The translations under genes were made by a program, and so were the position numbers. The notes under the pieces are model-generated. The model worked only from the letters and a program-made list of their open reading frames with translations, was not told the DNA's origin and ran no database searches. DNA of 64,000 bases from Myxococcales bacterium (GTDB lineage: Bacteria > Myxococcota_A > Polyangia > Polyangiales > Houyiibacteriaceae), in assembly GCA_029863605.1 (NCBI GenBank), contig JAOTVB010000014.1, positions 51,417-115,416 on the forward strand, in the 5' to 3' direction. This document shows positions 46,846 to 55,605 of the stretch, piece by piece. How positions within the stretch are numbered: position 1 is the first letter of the stretch; each line of letters opens with the position of its first letter.

Positions 46846-47024
46846 AGCCGGCGACGCTAGCATGCATCGGCCGCGGATCGATCGACTTTTGAAGGTCCTG
46901 CCGAGCCGCCACTAGGACGGTCACGATCCTTGGCGAACTGGCGGCCATGTGCCGGGGAGCCGCCGCCGGGTGCGCGCACCTGATCGTGAGGAAACCGGAG
47001 GGGCCATCGACCGAGAAAGGATGC

Positions 47025-48374
47025 ATGAGCTCTGCAGCCCGATCCCGCCTGTTGACCGGCGCCCTCTTGGCGGGCGGCGCGCTTCTAATCATGGGCGCCG
47101 ACGACTGCAACCAAGAAACGGTCAACCAGACCTTTTACCTGCAGGACGGAACCGCGTTTCAAGGCCCGAAAAACGAGGACAATCGCCCAATCTACTACAC
47201 GGTCGACTCGTCGATCGACCGCTTTGCCTCCGGACCGCAGAAGGTGATCTGCGACTGGCAGCAACACCCGAACATCCCGCAGCTCTTTGAAACCTACGCT
47301 CCGGGCACGGGGACCCGTCCCGGCATCGACGGCCCCGACCCGTCCACAGACCCGACGCACGTCTTCTTGTGTACACAGCCGACGACGTTTGCCGGGATCC
47401 TCGAAGACTATGGACCGCACGTCAATGCCGTGCACGACCCAGACTGGCGGCCCTGGACGCCTCAGGCCTACAGCGTTCACGACATCGGCGAATGCTCGGC
47501 CTTCCTTCCAGTCCAAAACTTCGTCGGCACGATCCGCGAGCAGTTCCAGCGCCAGGCCGACAATCGCCTAGGCCAGCAGACCTCGCCCGAAAGCATGGAC
47601 ATTGCGCTATGGCTCGACTTCACCGTCGAGCTCAAGGACCATGCCCAAGACGTGCTCGCATGGACCGATTTCACTGCTCACAATATCGGCTTTGAAGAGC
47701 GGTTTCCGCCTGCGTCCCAGAGCGCCGCCGGACTCAACGAAGTGGTGCTCGAAGCGATGTACCGCGTGGATGGCGACATGCAATGGAACTTTGATCCAGG
47801 GTGGCTTGGCAACTCGGCAGGCGCCACGTTCCTCAGTGCCGCGATTCAAGGGACCCTGTTCGCCAGCGCAGGCACCTTGTTTCCGTGGCTCTTCTTGATC
47901 GGTAACTGCGAAAAGGACCGAGATCTGCGGATGCACCTTCGAGGCCGTTTTCGGGCTTCACCTGACGGAGGCGTGGGACTGGTTCTGAACACCAGCGAGA
48001 CCTGTGGCCCCGACCAACGCCAGCCTTGCACCTGGACACGGGTACAAAGTTGGTCGATCTTTCGACCGGTTTGCAACAATCGGGTCAAGCCCGATCTGGA
48101 GCAGCGCTTCACGCAAGGCGCGATCATTGGGCTTCAAGATGAAAACGGCGAGCCGCGCAACCTCACCATGCGGTCTGACGGGACGAGCCTGCTACCGTGG
48201 CAGTGGCCGATCATCCGCGTCGAGATGACCCCGACCGACATTCACCTGATCTTTCTCGAAGAATGCGACGACGACCCCGAGCTCTGCGATGAGCTGCGCG
48301 CTGCACGCGTGTGCGGTTTCGATCGACCGATTTCAAACGACTATCATGTTCAGACGATTGGAGGCATCCAATGA
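47025..48374 (+). CDS. Exported protein of unknown function, 449 aa
   Basis: I do not recognise this gene. The N-terminus (RLLTGALLAGGALLIMGADD) is a signal peptide; cleavage near residue 29 leaves a mature ~420-residue, mixed alpha/beta protein with few clear repeats, aromatic Trp/Tyr-rich patches (VLAWTDFTAHNIGFEERFPP, FPWLFLIGNCEKDRDLRMHL) and Cys pairs near the C-terminus (LEECDDDPELCDEL). It is not enzyme-like by any motif I can see. ATG 47025 follows GAGAAAGG. Its last codons overlap the next gene by ATGA, so the two products are probably made together. Confidence 0.72.
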   Translation: MSSAARSRLLTGALLAGGALLIMGADDCNQETVNQTFYLQDGTAFQGPKNEDNRPIYYTVDSSIDRFASGPQKVICDWQQHPNIPQLFETYAPGTGTRPGIDGPDPSTDPTHVFLCTQPTTFAGILEDYGPHVNAVHDPDWRPWTPQAYSVHDIGECSAFLPVQNFVGTIREQFQRQADNRLGQQTSPESMDIALWLDFTVELKDHAQDVLAWTDFTAHNIGFEERFPPASQSAAGLNEVVLEAMYRVDGDMQWNFDPGWLGNSAGATFLSAAIQGTLFASAGTLFPWLFLIGNCEKDRDLRMHLRGRFRASPDGGVGLVLNTSETCGPDQRQPCTWTRVQSWSIFRPVCNNRVKPDLEQRFTQGAIIGLQDENGEPRNLTMRSDGTSLLPWQWPIIRVEMTPTDIHLIFLEECDDDPELCDELRAARVCGFDRPISNDYHVQTIGGIQ

Positions 48375-48661
48375 AACGCGTCTTGCTCATGGCGCTCTTA
48401 CTCGTCGGCTGCGGCGATGAGCTCGGCCGCGAGGGACAAGCCGCGAAGCGCGCGTGCGATGCCTATGTCGCCGCCTGTGAACCCGCCGTCCCTGACGCCT
48501 GCTTTCAAGAATACTCGCTCTTTGCCGGCCACGAGGTCCATGGCGAGTGCGCCGTTGACTACCTCATCGGCCGCGTGTGCCAGACCGACAACGGCTGCGA
48601 CAACGAGGCCTGTGGCGATCCCTACGACAACCTCATCCGATGTGTGGAAATGATGGAGTAG
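48371..48661 (+). CDS. Small 8-Cys lipoprotein
   Basis: A 96-aa exported protein. Lipobox LLLVGC, then a ~80-residue mature chain with eight Cys after the lipidated one (CDAYVAAC, ACFQEY, GECAVDY, RVCQTDNGC, EACGDP, IRCVEMM), consistent with four disulfides. The CxxxYxxxC-type start is like short Cys-rich domains in predatory and myxobacterial secreted proteins, but no named family is apparent. It overlaps the 449-aa gene by 4 bases and is likely its partner in the envelope. Confidence 0.75.
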   Translation: MKRVLLMALLLVGCGDELGREGQAAKRACDAYVAACEPAVPDACFQEYSLFAGHEVHGECAVDYLIGRVCQTDNGCDNEACGDPYDNLIRCVEMME

Positions 48662-48699
48662 ACAGCCGCATCCGCTCCTTCATGTCGGAGCCTAAGCCG

Positions 48700-49158
48700 C
48701 TACGGGCAGCCCTCCAAACAGACTCGATACTCGGTTCTACAGGCGTCCTTGCAGGTATTGTGCTTTTGCTCGCAGTGGCTCGTGCACGCGTGCCACCGTT
48801 CGTTGCAAAGCGGGTTGCAGCCCGACGTGTGGTACTCGCCCGGCGGGGCGGGTGGATACTCGTGCTCGAGCTCGGGGACCGGCTCCGGCTCTTGGTCGGG
48901 GAGCGGACGGGTCGAGCCATCGGCCGCGAGCTGCTGTAGGCGCTGCTCCGCGAAAGTGATACGTTCTGGGGGCTGGTTACTCGAATGGGCCTCGAGCCAA
49001 CGGCTCCAGCACTCACGACGGGTGTCGGAGCTCACCGATGGGTTGTGGTCAGCAGCGTAACATCGTTCGTAGTACTGGGTGTTTTCGTGGGCGTGTTTTA
49101 GGCTAGGTCCGCATGCGATCGATGCCAACAAACAGCAAAGGATAAGCAGGCGAATCAT
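48700..49158 (-). CDS. Exported protein with an 11-residue cysteine repeat
   Basis: A 152-aa envelope protein. A signal peptide (LLILCCLLASIAC) leaves a mature protein with a helical first part, an acidic Pro/Glu linker (PLPDQEPEPVPELEHEYPP) and a striking C-terminus: Cys at 114, 118, 125, 129, 136, 140, 147 and 151, that is, four exact 11-residue repeats of CxxxCxxxxxx. The +1 Cys is in a weak lipobox, so lipidation is uncertain. No family assigned. ATG 49158 overlaps the start of the divergent alkyltransferase gene, and in-frame upstream starts (to 49218) are less likely. Confidence 0.75.
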   Translation of the reverse strand: MIRLLILCCLLASIACGPSLKHAHENTQYYERCYAADHNPSVSSDTRRECWSRWLEAHSSNQPPERITFAEQRLQQLAADGSTRPLPDQEPEPVPELEHEYPPAPPGEYHTSGCNPLCNERWHACTSHCEQKHNTCKDACRTEYRVCLEGCP

Positions 49159-49705
49159 GACGGCGGAAGGTACCACCCTGGACCCACCCGACCAAGCGCC
49201 CGCCGCGGGGTGGGGCACCTTCGAGGCGCCGGGGCTCGGGACCCTGTGGCTCGTCTGGACCGACGTCGGATTGCTGCGGCTTTCCTTTCATCGGCCTGAC
49301 GACCTGGACGCCGAGGAGCTCGAGGTTCCCGAGAGGTTCGCCAAACCGCTCACGCGTTATTTCGCGGGTGAGCCGGAGGACTTCGGAGAAGTGGCGTTGG
49401 ACCTGCGCGGCACCGACTTTCAGACGCTCGTGTGGGAGGCTCTCCGACGAATCCCCTGGGGCCACGTTCGGACGTACGGCGGCATTGCACAGGAGATCGG
49501 CTCGCCCCGTGCCATGCGTGCTGTCGGACAAGCCAATCACGTCAATGCCATTCCCATCGTCGTTCCATGTCACCGTGTGGTCGAAGCAGGCCATCACCTC
49601 GGTGGTTACGGCGGTGGGCTGGAGCGCAAGCAATTCCTTCTCGAGCTCGAAGGGGTCCGATGTCACGAGGGCATCGTCCAACCAGGCCAACTGGAGCTTT
49701 TCTAG
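49157..49705 (+). CDS. ogt: Methylated-DNA-[protein]-cysteine S-methyltransferase (Ogt-like)
   Basis: A 182-aa suicide DNA-repair protein that takes alkyl groups from O6 of guanine. The active-site Cys138 is in IPIVVPCHRVVEAG; the helix-turn-helix contains TYGGIAQEIGSPRAMRAVG and the catalytic helix FQTLVWEALRRIPWG. Length and the poorly conserved N-terminal part fit Ogt. I chose ATG 49157 because the N-terminal sequence then reads naturally; its start codon overlaps that of the opposing lipoprotein gene (CATG at 49156-49159). No ada or alkA nearby. Confidence 0.95.
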   Translation: MTAEGTTLDPPDQAPAAGWGTFEAPGLGTLWLVWTDVGLLRLSFHRPDDLDAEELEVPERFAKPLTRYFAGEPEDFGEVALDLRGTDFQTLVWEALRRIPWGHVRTYGGIAQEIGSPRAMRAVGQANHVNAIPIVVPCHRVVEAGHHLGGYGGGLERKQFLLELEGVRCHEGIVQPGQLELF

Positions 49706-49763
49706 TCGATAGCGTGGCGGTGGTGGGGCGGGACAAACCGCGGCCGAAGGCCGTCTAGGCGCC

Positions 49764-51215
49764 TCAGAGTCGCGCTGCCAACAGACACCCAAGCGCCAGT
49801 GCGCCCGAAAAGAGGCTCACCTTGTCGCGCACCGCGAACAATACCGGATCATCGTGCATCTCCCCCCGTGCGGCGAGAAACCAGACCCGCGTGACCCAGT
49901 ACATCAGGATCAGACAGATCCCCCAGAGCGCTTGCGGCGTCGAATAGTATCTCTGAATCGACGGGCTATTGATGTAGAGCGCGAAGACGAGGACCGCCAA
50001 GAGCCCGGAGGCTGGCCCGATTGAAGTCACCAGCGGAACGTCGGCCAACACGTAGTTCCGGCCTCGAAGGGCATGCTCGTCGTTGCGTCGCAGCTGAATG
50101 AGCTCCGAGTAGCGCTTCACGAATGCAAGGCTGGTGAAGAAGAAAATCGAAAAAGCCAGCAACCAAAACGAGAGCTCGACCTGGGCTGCGACGCTACCGG
50201 CCATCACTCGATACGTGAACAGCAAGGCAAGCGCGAGGACGTCTACGATGAGCCGCCGCTTCAAGTAGAACGTGTAGAAAGTCGTGAGTGCGATGTAACC
50301 TAAAACGACCCATACGAATTGGAGGTTCACGAAGCTCGTCGCCAGTAACAGCGACGACGCGAGGCTGAACACCATCAGCAGCAGGCCCTCGGGTATGGCC
50401 AGGGTACCCGAGGCCAACGGACGTTTGCGCTTGGTGCGATGCCGACGATCGGCGGGTAAATCTACCAAGTCGTTGAGTATGTAAATCGACGAGGCGCAGA
50501 GGCTGAAGGAGAAGAACGCCATCACCACGCTGAACACCCGCCACCAGTCATCGTATGCATGGGCAAAGTAGAGGGGAACGAAGAGCAAGAGGTTCTTGGC
50601 CCACTGGTGTGGCCGGAGCTCTTTCATCGCTGCCAACCACTTGTTTGGGCGCTCCGATACGACCGTCACGCTAGACACAGCTTGCTCCGCACGTCGTCTC
50701 GTGCGTGGGCTGGGTGCTACGATGATCGCGTCGCCAGCGGCCTTCCACACCGGCAGATCGGCGGCCGCGTCGCCGACGTACTGAAAGCCTCCGCGCCCGA
50801 AGCGGGATGCGAGGAAGTCGGCTTTGCGTTGAGCCTTTAGGTTGTGTCGACCATCACTGCCGACGGCTTCATCGAAAACGTCGACATGCGCTGCAACCGC
50901 CGCAGCGGTGGCCTGATCTGCCGCCGTGACCAGAATAATAGGGCGGCCCGCCTGACGTGCATTCCTGGTCAGCTCGAGAACCTCTTCCCGATACGGAAGT
51001 GCCCGAGGATCGACCGGCGCGTGTGTGGACAGGTAGCGCTTGAGTTTAGGGCGTCCGCCAAGGAGCACGAAGAGCAGCGAGAGGACCCGGTGAGGCGCCG
51101 TCTTCATTAGGATCAGAAACGACTCCCAAAGAGTATCGGTCGCCACCAGCGTGCCATCCAAGTCCACGCACAAGGCCCGTGTCGTTTCGGCAGATTGCAA
51201 GGGTGGCTTCTTCAC
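49764..51215 (-). CDS. HAD phosphatase-UbiA prenyltransferase fusion (polyprenyl-phosphate phosphoribosyltransferase-like)
   Basis: A 483-aa membrane protein with two parts. Residues ~14-190 are a HAD domain (CVDLDGTLVATD, nucleophile Asp; IILVTAADQATAAAVA; QYVGDAAADLPVW). Residues ~200-480 are a UbiA-family prenyltransferase with 8-9 membrane helices, NDxxDxxxD (NDLVDLPADRRHRTKRKRPL) and the KRYSELIQLRR loop, matching decaprenyl-phosphate 5-phosphoribosyltransferase (Rv3806c type) better than quinone enzymes. The HAD half could dephosphorylate the phosphoribosyl product; inferred. It is 18 bases after valS, so probably co-transcribed. Confidence 0.82.
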   Translation of the reverse strand: MKKPPLQSAETTRALCVDLDGTLVATDTLWESFLILMKTAPHRVLSLLFVLLGGRPKLKRYLSTHAPVDPRALPYREEVLELTRNARQAGRPIILVTAADQATAAAVAAHVDVFDEAVGSDGRHNLKAQRKADFLASRFGRGGFQYVGDAAADLPVWKAAGDAIIVAPSPRTRRRAEQAVSSVTVVSERPNKWLAAMKELRPHQWAKNLLLFVPLYFAHAYDDWWRVFSVVMAFFSFSLCASSIYILNDLVDLPADRRHRTKRKRPLASGTLAIPEGLLLMVFSLASSLLLATSFVNLQFVWVVLGYIALTTFYTFYLKRRLIVDVLALALLFTYRVMAGSVAAQVELSFWLLAFSIFFFTSLAFVKRYSELIQLRRNDEHALRGRNYVLADVPLVTSIGPASGLLAVLVFALYINSPSIQRYYSTPQALWGICLILMYWVTRVWFLAARGEMHDDPVLFAVRDKVSLFSGALALGCLLAARL

Positions 51216-51233
51216 TCGATTTCCACGGTGCCA

Positions 51234-54017
51234 TCAGAGGCGGCTCAGCGCCACTTCGAGTTGCTCTCGCTTCAGGCGAAGCTCGGAGGCATCCCGTTTG
51301 GATTTTGCAACCACCGCAGCGGGCGCGCGCTCGACGAAACTCGGGTTTTCGAGTTTCTTTTCGACGGCGCCGAGTTCCTTGTCGATCTTCTTCAGGTCTC
51401 TTCGAAGCCGCTCGCGCTCCTTTTCGGTGTCGATCACATCCGGCACTGCCGCCCGGACACCGGGATTCACCAACACCGCGGCGTTTTCGAAGTGAGCGCT
51501 GACGTCGTCGAGCGTATTGGGATCGGGCTCGAAATACATGACGCATCCCGCCAGGGCTTCAATCGTTCTGCGCTCCTGTTGAAGTACCGCGCGCTTCGTA
51601 TCGTCGCCGGTGTGCCAGTGGATGGCGACCTGCTTACTCCTCGGGATGTCGTGCTCGGCGCGAATCGTTCGCGCGCTCCCGACGAAAGCTTGCACTACCT
51701 CGAAGTCGCGCTCGGCTTCCCTATCGATCCGCGCATCGGCCAGCGCTGTCGGGTATCGCGAAATCATGATGCTGGCCGGCGCATCGTCCCATTTGGGAAC
51801 GCGCTGCCAAATTTCCTCGGTGATGTGCGGCATCATCGGATGCAAGGCACGGAGGACGGACTCGAGGGTGTGTACGAGAGTGTTTTCCGTTTCACGGACT
51901 AGCTCCCTGTCCCCGCTGTCGAGAGCCGCTTTGCTCACCTCGAGATACCAATCGCAGAACTCGTCCCACAAGAAATGATAGAGCGCACCCGAAGCGTCAT
52001 CGAGACGGTACCCTTCGAGTCCCGTCGAAGCCGTGTCGAGCGCGTGGTAGAGCCGCGATAAGACCCAACGGTTGCCGAGCGCACGCGGCCGAGGGCACGC
52101 CTGAGAAGCCACGGCTTTCGCGTCGCCGAGCCGCATCAAGGCGTAACGCGACGCGTTCCAGAGCTTGTTAGCGAAGTTTCGGTAACCTTCGATCCGCTTG
52201 ATCGAAAGCGCAATGCGTCGCGACTGCGGCGAGTAACTGAGCAACGTCATTCGGAGCGCGTCTGCCCCGTACGCCGCAAAGCCGTCAGGATAGGTCTTTT
52301 TGAGATACTTCACGCCGGCAGGGGAGGCGCCTGAGTCTTCTGCCTTGTCGAGAAGCTGTTCGAGGGTGGCTCCGTGAATGACGTCGAGCGGGTCGATGAC
52401 GTTGCCCTTCACCTTGCTCATCTTTTCGCCACGCTCGTCGGTGACCAAACCTGCCAACAGCACCCGGGTGAAGGGAACCTCTCCCATGAAATGAAGCCCC
52501 ATCATGATCATCCTTGCGACCCAGAAGAAAATGATGTCGTAGCCGGTCTCCATGTCCTGCGTCGGGTAGAAGCGCCGAAGGGCGGGCGTGTCGTCGGGCC
52601 AACCCAACGTCGAAAAGGGCCAAAGCGCGGAGCTGAACCACGTGTCGAGGACATCTTCGTCTCGTCGGAGCGACGCATGACCGCACGCGCCGCACGCCAA
52701 CGGGTCCTCGCGGGACACGGTAACCTCGTGGCACGACTCGCAGTACCAAGCCGGGATGGGGTGTCCCCACCAAAGCTGTCGCGAGATGCACCAGTCCTGG
52801 ATATCCCGGAGCCAATGAAAGTACGTCTTGGCCCACTCGGCGGGGAGGATTTGGATCGTACCATCCTCGACCGCTCGGATCGCCGGCCCAGCGAGCGGTG
52901 TCATCTTCACGAACCATTGTGTAGAGATGATCGGCTCTACGATGGTGCCCGAACGGTGGGAGCGCGGGAGCGTCATCTGGTGTTTCTTGCTGCCGCGGGC
53001 AAGGCCGAGCGCCTCGAGCTCCTCCTTCACCGCCTTACGGGCCGCGAACCGTTCAAGCCCCTGGAAGGGCCCCGCGTTCTCGTTGAGGGTTCCGTCGAGG
53101 TTGAGGATGTTGATCTCTTCGAGCCCGTGGCGCTTGCCGGTGGCGAAGTCGTTTGGGTCGTGTGCCGGCGTCACCTTCACGACGCCGGTGCCAAACTCGG
53201 GATCGACGAGCTCCCCGTCCAGGATCACCGGGATGAGCCGATCGACGAATGGGTGTCGGACGTACTTGCCATGCAGATGTCGGTAGCGGTCGTCCTCGGG
53301 GTGAACGGCCACGGCGGTGTCGCCAAGCATGGTCTCAGGTCGCGTCGTCGACACCACGACCTCGGAGTCCCCGTCCGCTCGTGGATAGGCGAAGTCGAAC
53401 ATCTCTCCTTCGACCCCCTCCTCTTGGTCGACCTCGAGGTCCGACAAAACGGTCTGTGACTCGACATCCCAGTTCACGAGGCGCGTGTCCCGGTAGATCA
53501 AGCCCTCTTCGTAGAGTCGCACGAACGACTCCCGGACTGCGCGAACCATGTCCGGATCCATCGTGAACTTCGTCCGCGACCAATCGCACGAGGCGCCCAT
53601 TTTGCGCAGTTGCTCCAGAATTCGACCGCCGGACTGCTCTTTCCAATTCCACACTCGTTCGATGAAGGCTTCGCGGCCGAGGTCGTGACGAGTCAGGCCC
53701 TCTTTCTTGAGCTGTCGTTCGACCACGACCTGGGTTGCGATGCCGGCGTGATCGATGCCGGGCACCCACAGCGTGTTGTACCCCTGCATTCGTTTGTGAC
53801 GGCAAAGCACGTCCTCGAACGTCGTGCGACACGCGTGGCCCATGTGGAGTGAGCCGGTCACGTTCGGCGGTGGAATCGCCAGCGTGTAGGTTTCGCGATG
53901 GTCCTCGGGGTCTTCCGAAGCGGCGAAGTACCCCGAGTTTTCCCAGAATTCGTACCAACGGGTCTCGGCCTCGGAGGGCGAGTACGTCGTGGGTATCTCG
54001 TCCGACTTGTCGCTCAT
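51234..54017 (-). CDS. valS: Valyl-tRNA synthetase
   Basis: A 927-aa class I synthetase charging tRNA-Val. The HIGH motif is HMGH (IPPPNVTGSLHMGHACRTTF), the KMSKS motif is EKMSKVKGNVIDP, with Val in place of the second Ser, and the editing (CP1) domain has STTRPETMLGDTAVAVHPED. Downstream come QLWWGHPIPAWYC and the ~65-residue C-terminal coiled coil (KERERLRRDLKKIDKELGAV). Everything needed for charging and editing is present. ATG at 54017. Co-directional with the UbiA gene. Confidence 0.98.
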   Translation of the reverse strand: MSDKSDEIPTTYSPSEAETRWYEFWENSGYFAASEDPEDHRETYTLAIPPPNVTGSLHMGHACRTTFEDVLCRHKRMQGYNTLWVPGIDHAGIATQVVVERQLKKEGLTRHDLGREAFIERVWNWKEQSGGRILEQLRKMGASCDWSRTKFTMDPDMVRAVRESFVRLYEEGLIYRDTRLVNWDVESQTVLSDLEVDQEEGVEGEMFDFAYPRADGDSEVVVSTTRPETMLGDTAVAVHPEDDRYRHLHGKYVRHPFVDRLIPVILDGELVDPEFGTGVVKVTPAHDPNDFATGKRHGLEEINILNLDGTLNENAGPFQGLERFAARKAVKEELEALGLARGSKKHQMTLPRSHRSGTIVEPIISTQWFVKMTPLAGPAIRAVEDGTIQILPAEWAKTYFHWLRDIQDWCISRQLWWGHPIPAWYCESCHEVTVSREDPLACGACGHASLRRDEDVLDTWFSSALWPFSTLGWPDDTPALRRFYPTQDMETGYDIIFFWVARMIMMGLHFMGEVPFTRVLLAGLVTDERGEKMSKVKGNVIDPLDVIHGATLEQLLDKAEDSGASPAGVKYLKKTYPDGFAAYGADALRMTLLSYSPQSRRIALSIKRIEGYRNFANKLWNASRYALMRLGDAKAVASQACPRPRALGNRWVLSRLYHALDTASTGLEGYRLDDASGALYHFLWDEFCDWYLEVSKAALDSGDRELVRETENTLVHTLESVLRALHPMMPHITEEIWQRVPKWDDAPASIMISRYPTALADARIDREAERDFEVVQAFVGSARTIRAEHDIPRSKQVAIHWHTGDDTKRAVLQQERRTIEALAGCVMYFEPDPNTLDDVSAHFENAAVLVNPGVRAAVPDVIDTEKERERLRRDLKKIDKELGAVEKKLENPSFVERAPAAVVAKSKRDASELRLKREQLEVALSRL

Positions 54018-54058
54018 CCGACCGACCCTGTGCGGCGAAATCGTGAGGCAGTCAAGCC

Positions 54059-54865
54059 TCAGTCGCCGACGAGACGGTGCAATTCCTCGCGGATCATCGC
54101 TTCGGCGAGCTCTGGGACGACTTCCCAGACGACACGTTCGACGACCTCGGCGGAAAGCTTGAGGACACCCTCGACTTGATCGGGGGTCAGGCCGAGCGCC
54201 TCGAGTCGTTGCACGACGGAGTGAGACAGCGCGTCCGACGCAACCGCGGACGGCGACGGGGCGGCTTGTTGGGACTTCAGCGTGGAAATCGGGGCCGAAG
54301 AAGGCGAGGTCGCGGTCCTCGGCACGGCCGACACCGCAGCTCCGGAGACCGGTATTCGAGACAACGGCCCGGTGGGCGTGATCAAAGGACCCTCGGCCGG
54401 CAGCGGCGGAGGTGTGGGACGATACGCAGGGGTCGAAATCGGCGTTGGTTGAAGCGTCGCAGGACGCGCCACGGGAATGGACGGAGCTTCGGCAAACGCA
54501 TCGGCGCGCCCGGTCAAACCGGTGGCTTTGTCGATCGCCTCTTGCGTATCGAACGGCTTGAGGATGTGCTCGTCGGCCCCGACCTCGGCAGCGCGCGCTT
54601 CGTCGAGGGGGCGATGTTGGCTCGCCATCAAGATGACCGCGGTCCCTCCGAGCTGGGGGTCTGCCTTCATTGCGCGGGTCACTTCGTACCCGTCGATGCC
54701 CGGAAGCGATGCATCGATGAACGCGACGTCCGGCGCGAAGTCTCGGCCTCGTTGGAGCGCGATCTCACCGCTCTCGACGGCAAGCAACTCCGCGTCTTCC
54801 CCAGCGAAGGTCATCTCCATGACCTTCCGCATCGTCACGCTATCCTCGACGACTAAAATTCTCAT
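54059..54865 (-). CDS. Response regulator with Pro/Ala-rich linker and conserved C-terminal helical domain
   Basis: A 268-aa protein. The REC domain (1-120) begins MRILVVEDSVTMRKVMEM, phosphoacceptor Asp in VAFIDASLPGIDGYEV, and the switch Lys in EHILKPFD. A low-complexity Pro/Ser/Thr linker (~135-215) separates it from ~50 C-terminal residues (VVERVVWEVVPELAEAMIRE), a helical segment recurring in myxobacterial regulators. No DNA-binding domain, so it probably acts by protein contact. ATG 54865 with GGGG upstream; 54904 is the longer option. Divergent from trmB. Confidence 0.87.
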   Translation of the reverse strand: MRILVVEDSVTMRKVMEMTFAGEDAELLAVESGEIALQRGRDFAPDVAFIDASLPGIDGYEVTRAMKADPQLGGTAVILMASQHRPLDEARAAEVGADEHILKPFDTQEAIDKATGLTGRADAFAEAPSIPVARPATLQPTPISTPAYRPTPPPLPAEGPLITPTGPLSRIPVSGAAVSAVPRTATSPSSAPISTLKSQQAAPSPSAVASDALSHSVVQRLEALGLTPDQVEGVLKLSAEVVERVVWEVVPELAEAMIREELHRLVGD

Positions 54866-54981
54866 CAACCCCAAGCCCCGTTCACTCAGTTGTATCGGTG
54901 ACATACGCGATCGGCACCTTACCGGTCAAGAAGCGGCGTCACCGAGTTGACCCCTCGAACACCGGCCGGTAGGGAGCCCGG

Positions 54982-55605
54982 GTGTCGGATTCTCGCTTAC
55001 GCCGACTCTACGTCGAGCATGCCCCGAAGGCACCCGAAGGGCGGTTTTCCCTAGGTGCGCTAGCCGGGGGCAAGGGCCCTCTCGAGCTGGATATCGGGTT
55101 CGGCCGTGGGCAGTCCCTCCTCGAGCGCGCAGAGGCCGCGCCAGGCAGCCGAATCATCGGAATTGAGGTCAAGACCAAGTGGGCGTACAAAGTCCAGCAA
55201 CGACTGACGAAGCATGGGGTGTCGAACGTTCAGGTAGTCTGCGGCGACGCTCGCGAGATTTTGAGGCGGGCAGGGCCCGAGGGCGTCGTCGATAAGGTCG
55301 CGCTCCATTTTCCTGACCCTTGGTGGAAGAAGCGGCATCAGAAACGCAGGGTCGTCGGCGAGCCTTTACTGGTCGAGCTGCGACGCCTAATGCGGGCCGA
55401 AGGCGAGCTCTTGATTCAAACCGATGTCGAAGACCGCGCTAGACTCTACCTTCGACAGCTTCTCGCCATCGGCGGGTTCAGGGTCGTCGGCGATGGAGGA
55501 TTCGTCGACGAGAATCCTTTTTCGGCGCGATCGAACCGCGAGCGCCGTGCGCTCGAGGCGGGGCTTCCGATTTGGCGTATTTTAGCGATCCGCGACGCAG
55601 GTTAG
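54982..55605 (+). CDS. trmB: tRNA (guanine-N7-)-methyltransferase
   Basis: A 207-aa TrmB forming m7G46 in tRNA variable loops. The SAM site is ELDIGFGRGQSLLERA, the specificity motif is LHFPDPWWKKRHQKRRVV, and the C-terminal NPFSARSNRERRALEAGLPI is typical. Slightly short at the N-terminus relative to E. coli TrmB. GTG start at 54982 with AGGGAG upstream. Its stop overlaps the convergent polysaccharide deacetylase by 4 bases. Confidence 0.95.
   Translation: MSDSRLRRLYVEHAPKAPEGRFSLGALAGGKGPLELDIGFGRGQSLLERAEAAPGSRIIGIEVKTKWAYKVQQRLTKHGVSNVQVVCGDAREILRRAGPEGVVDKVALHFPDPWWKKRHQKRRVVGEPLLVELRRLMRAEGELLIQTDVEDRARLYLRQLLAIGGFRVVGDGGFVDENPFSARSNRERRALEAGLPIWRILAIRDAG

Noticed and set aside
52374..53459. 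361-aa open frame opposite valS
   Set aside because: valS is unambiguous on the other strand; the frame lacks any recognisable motif.
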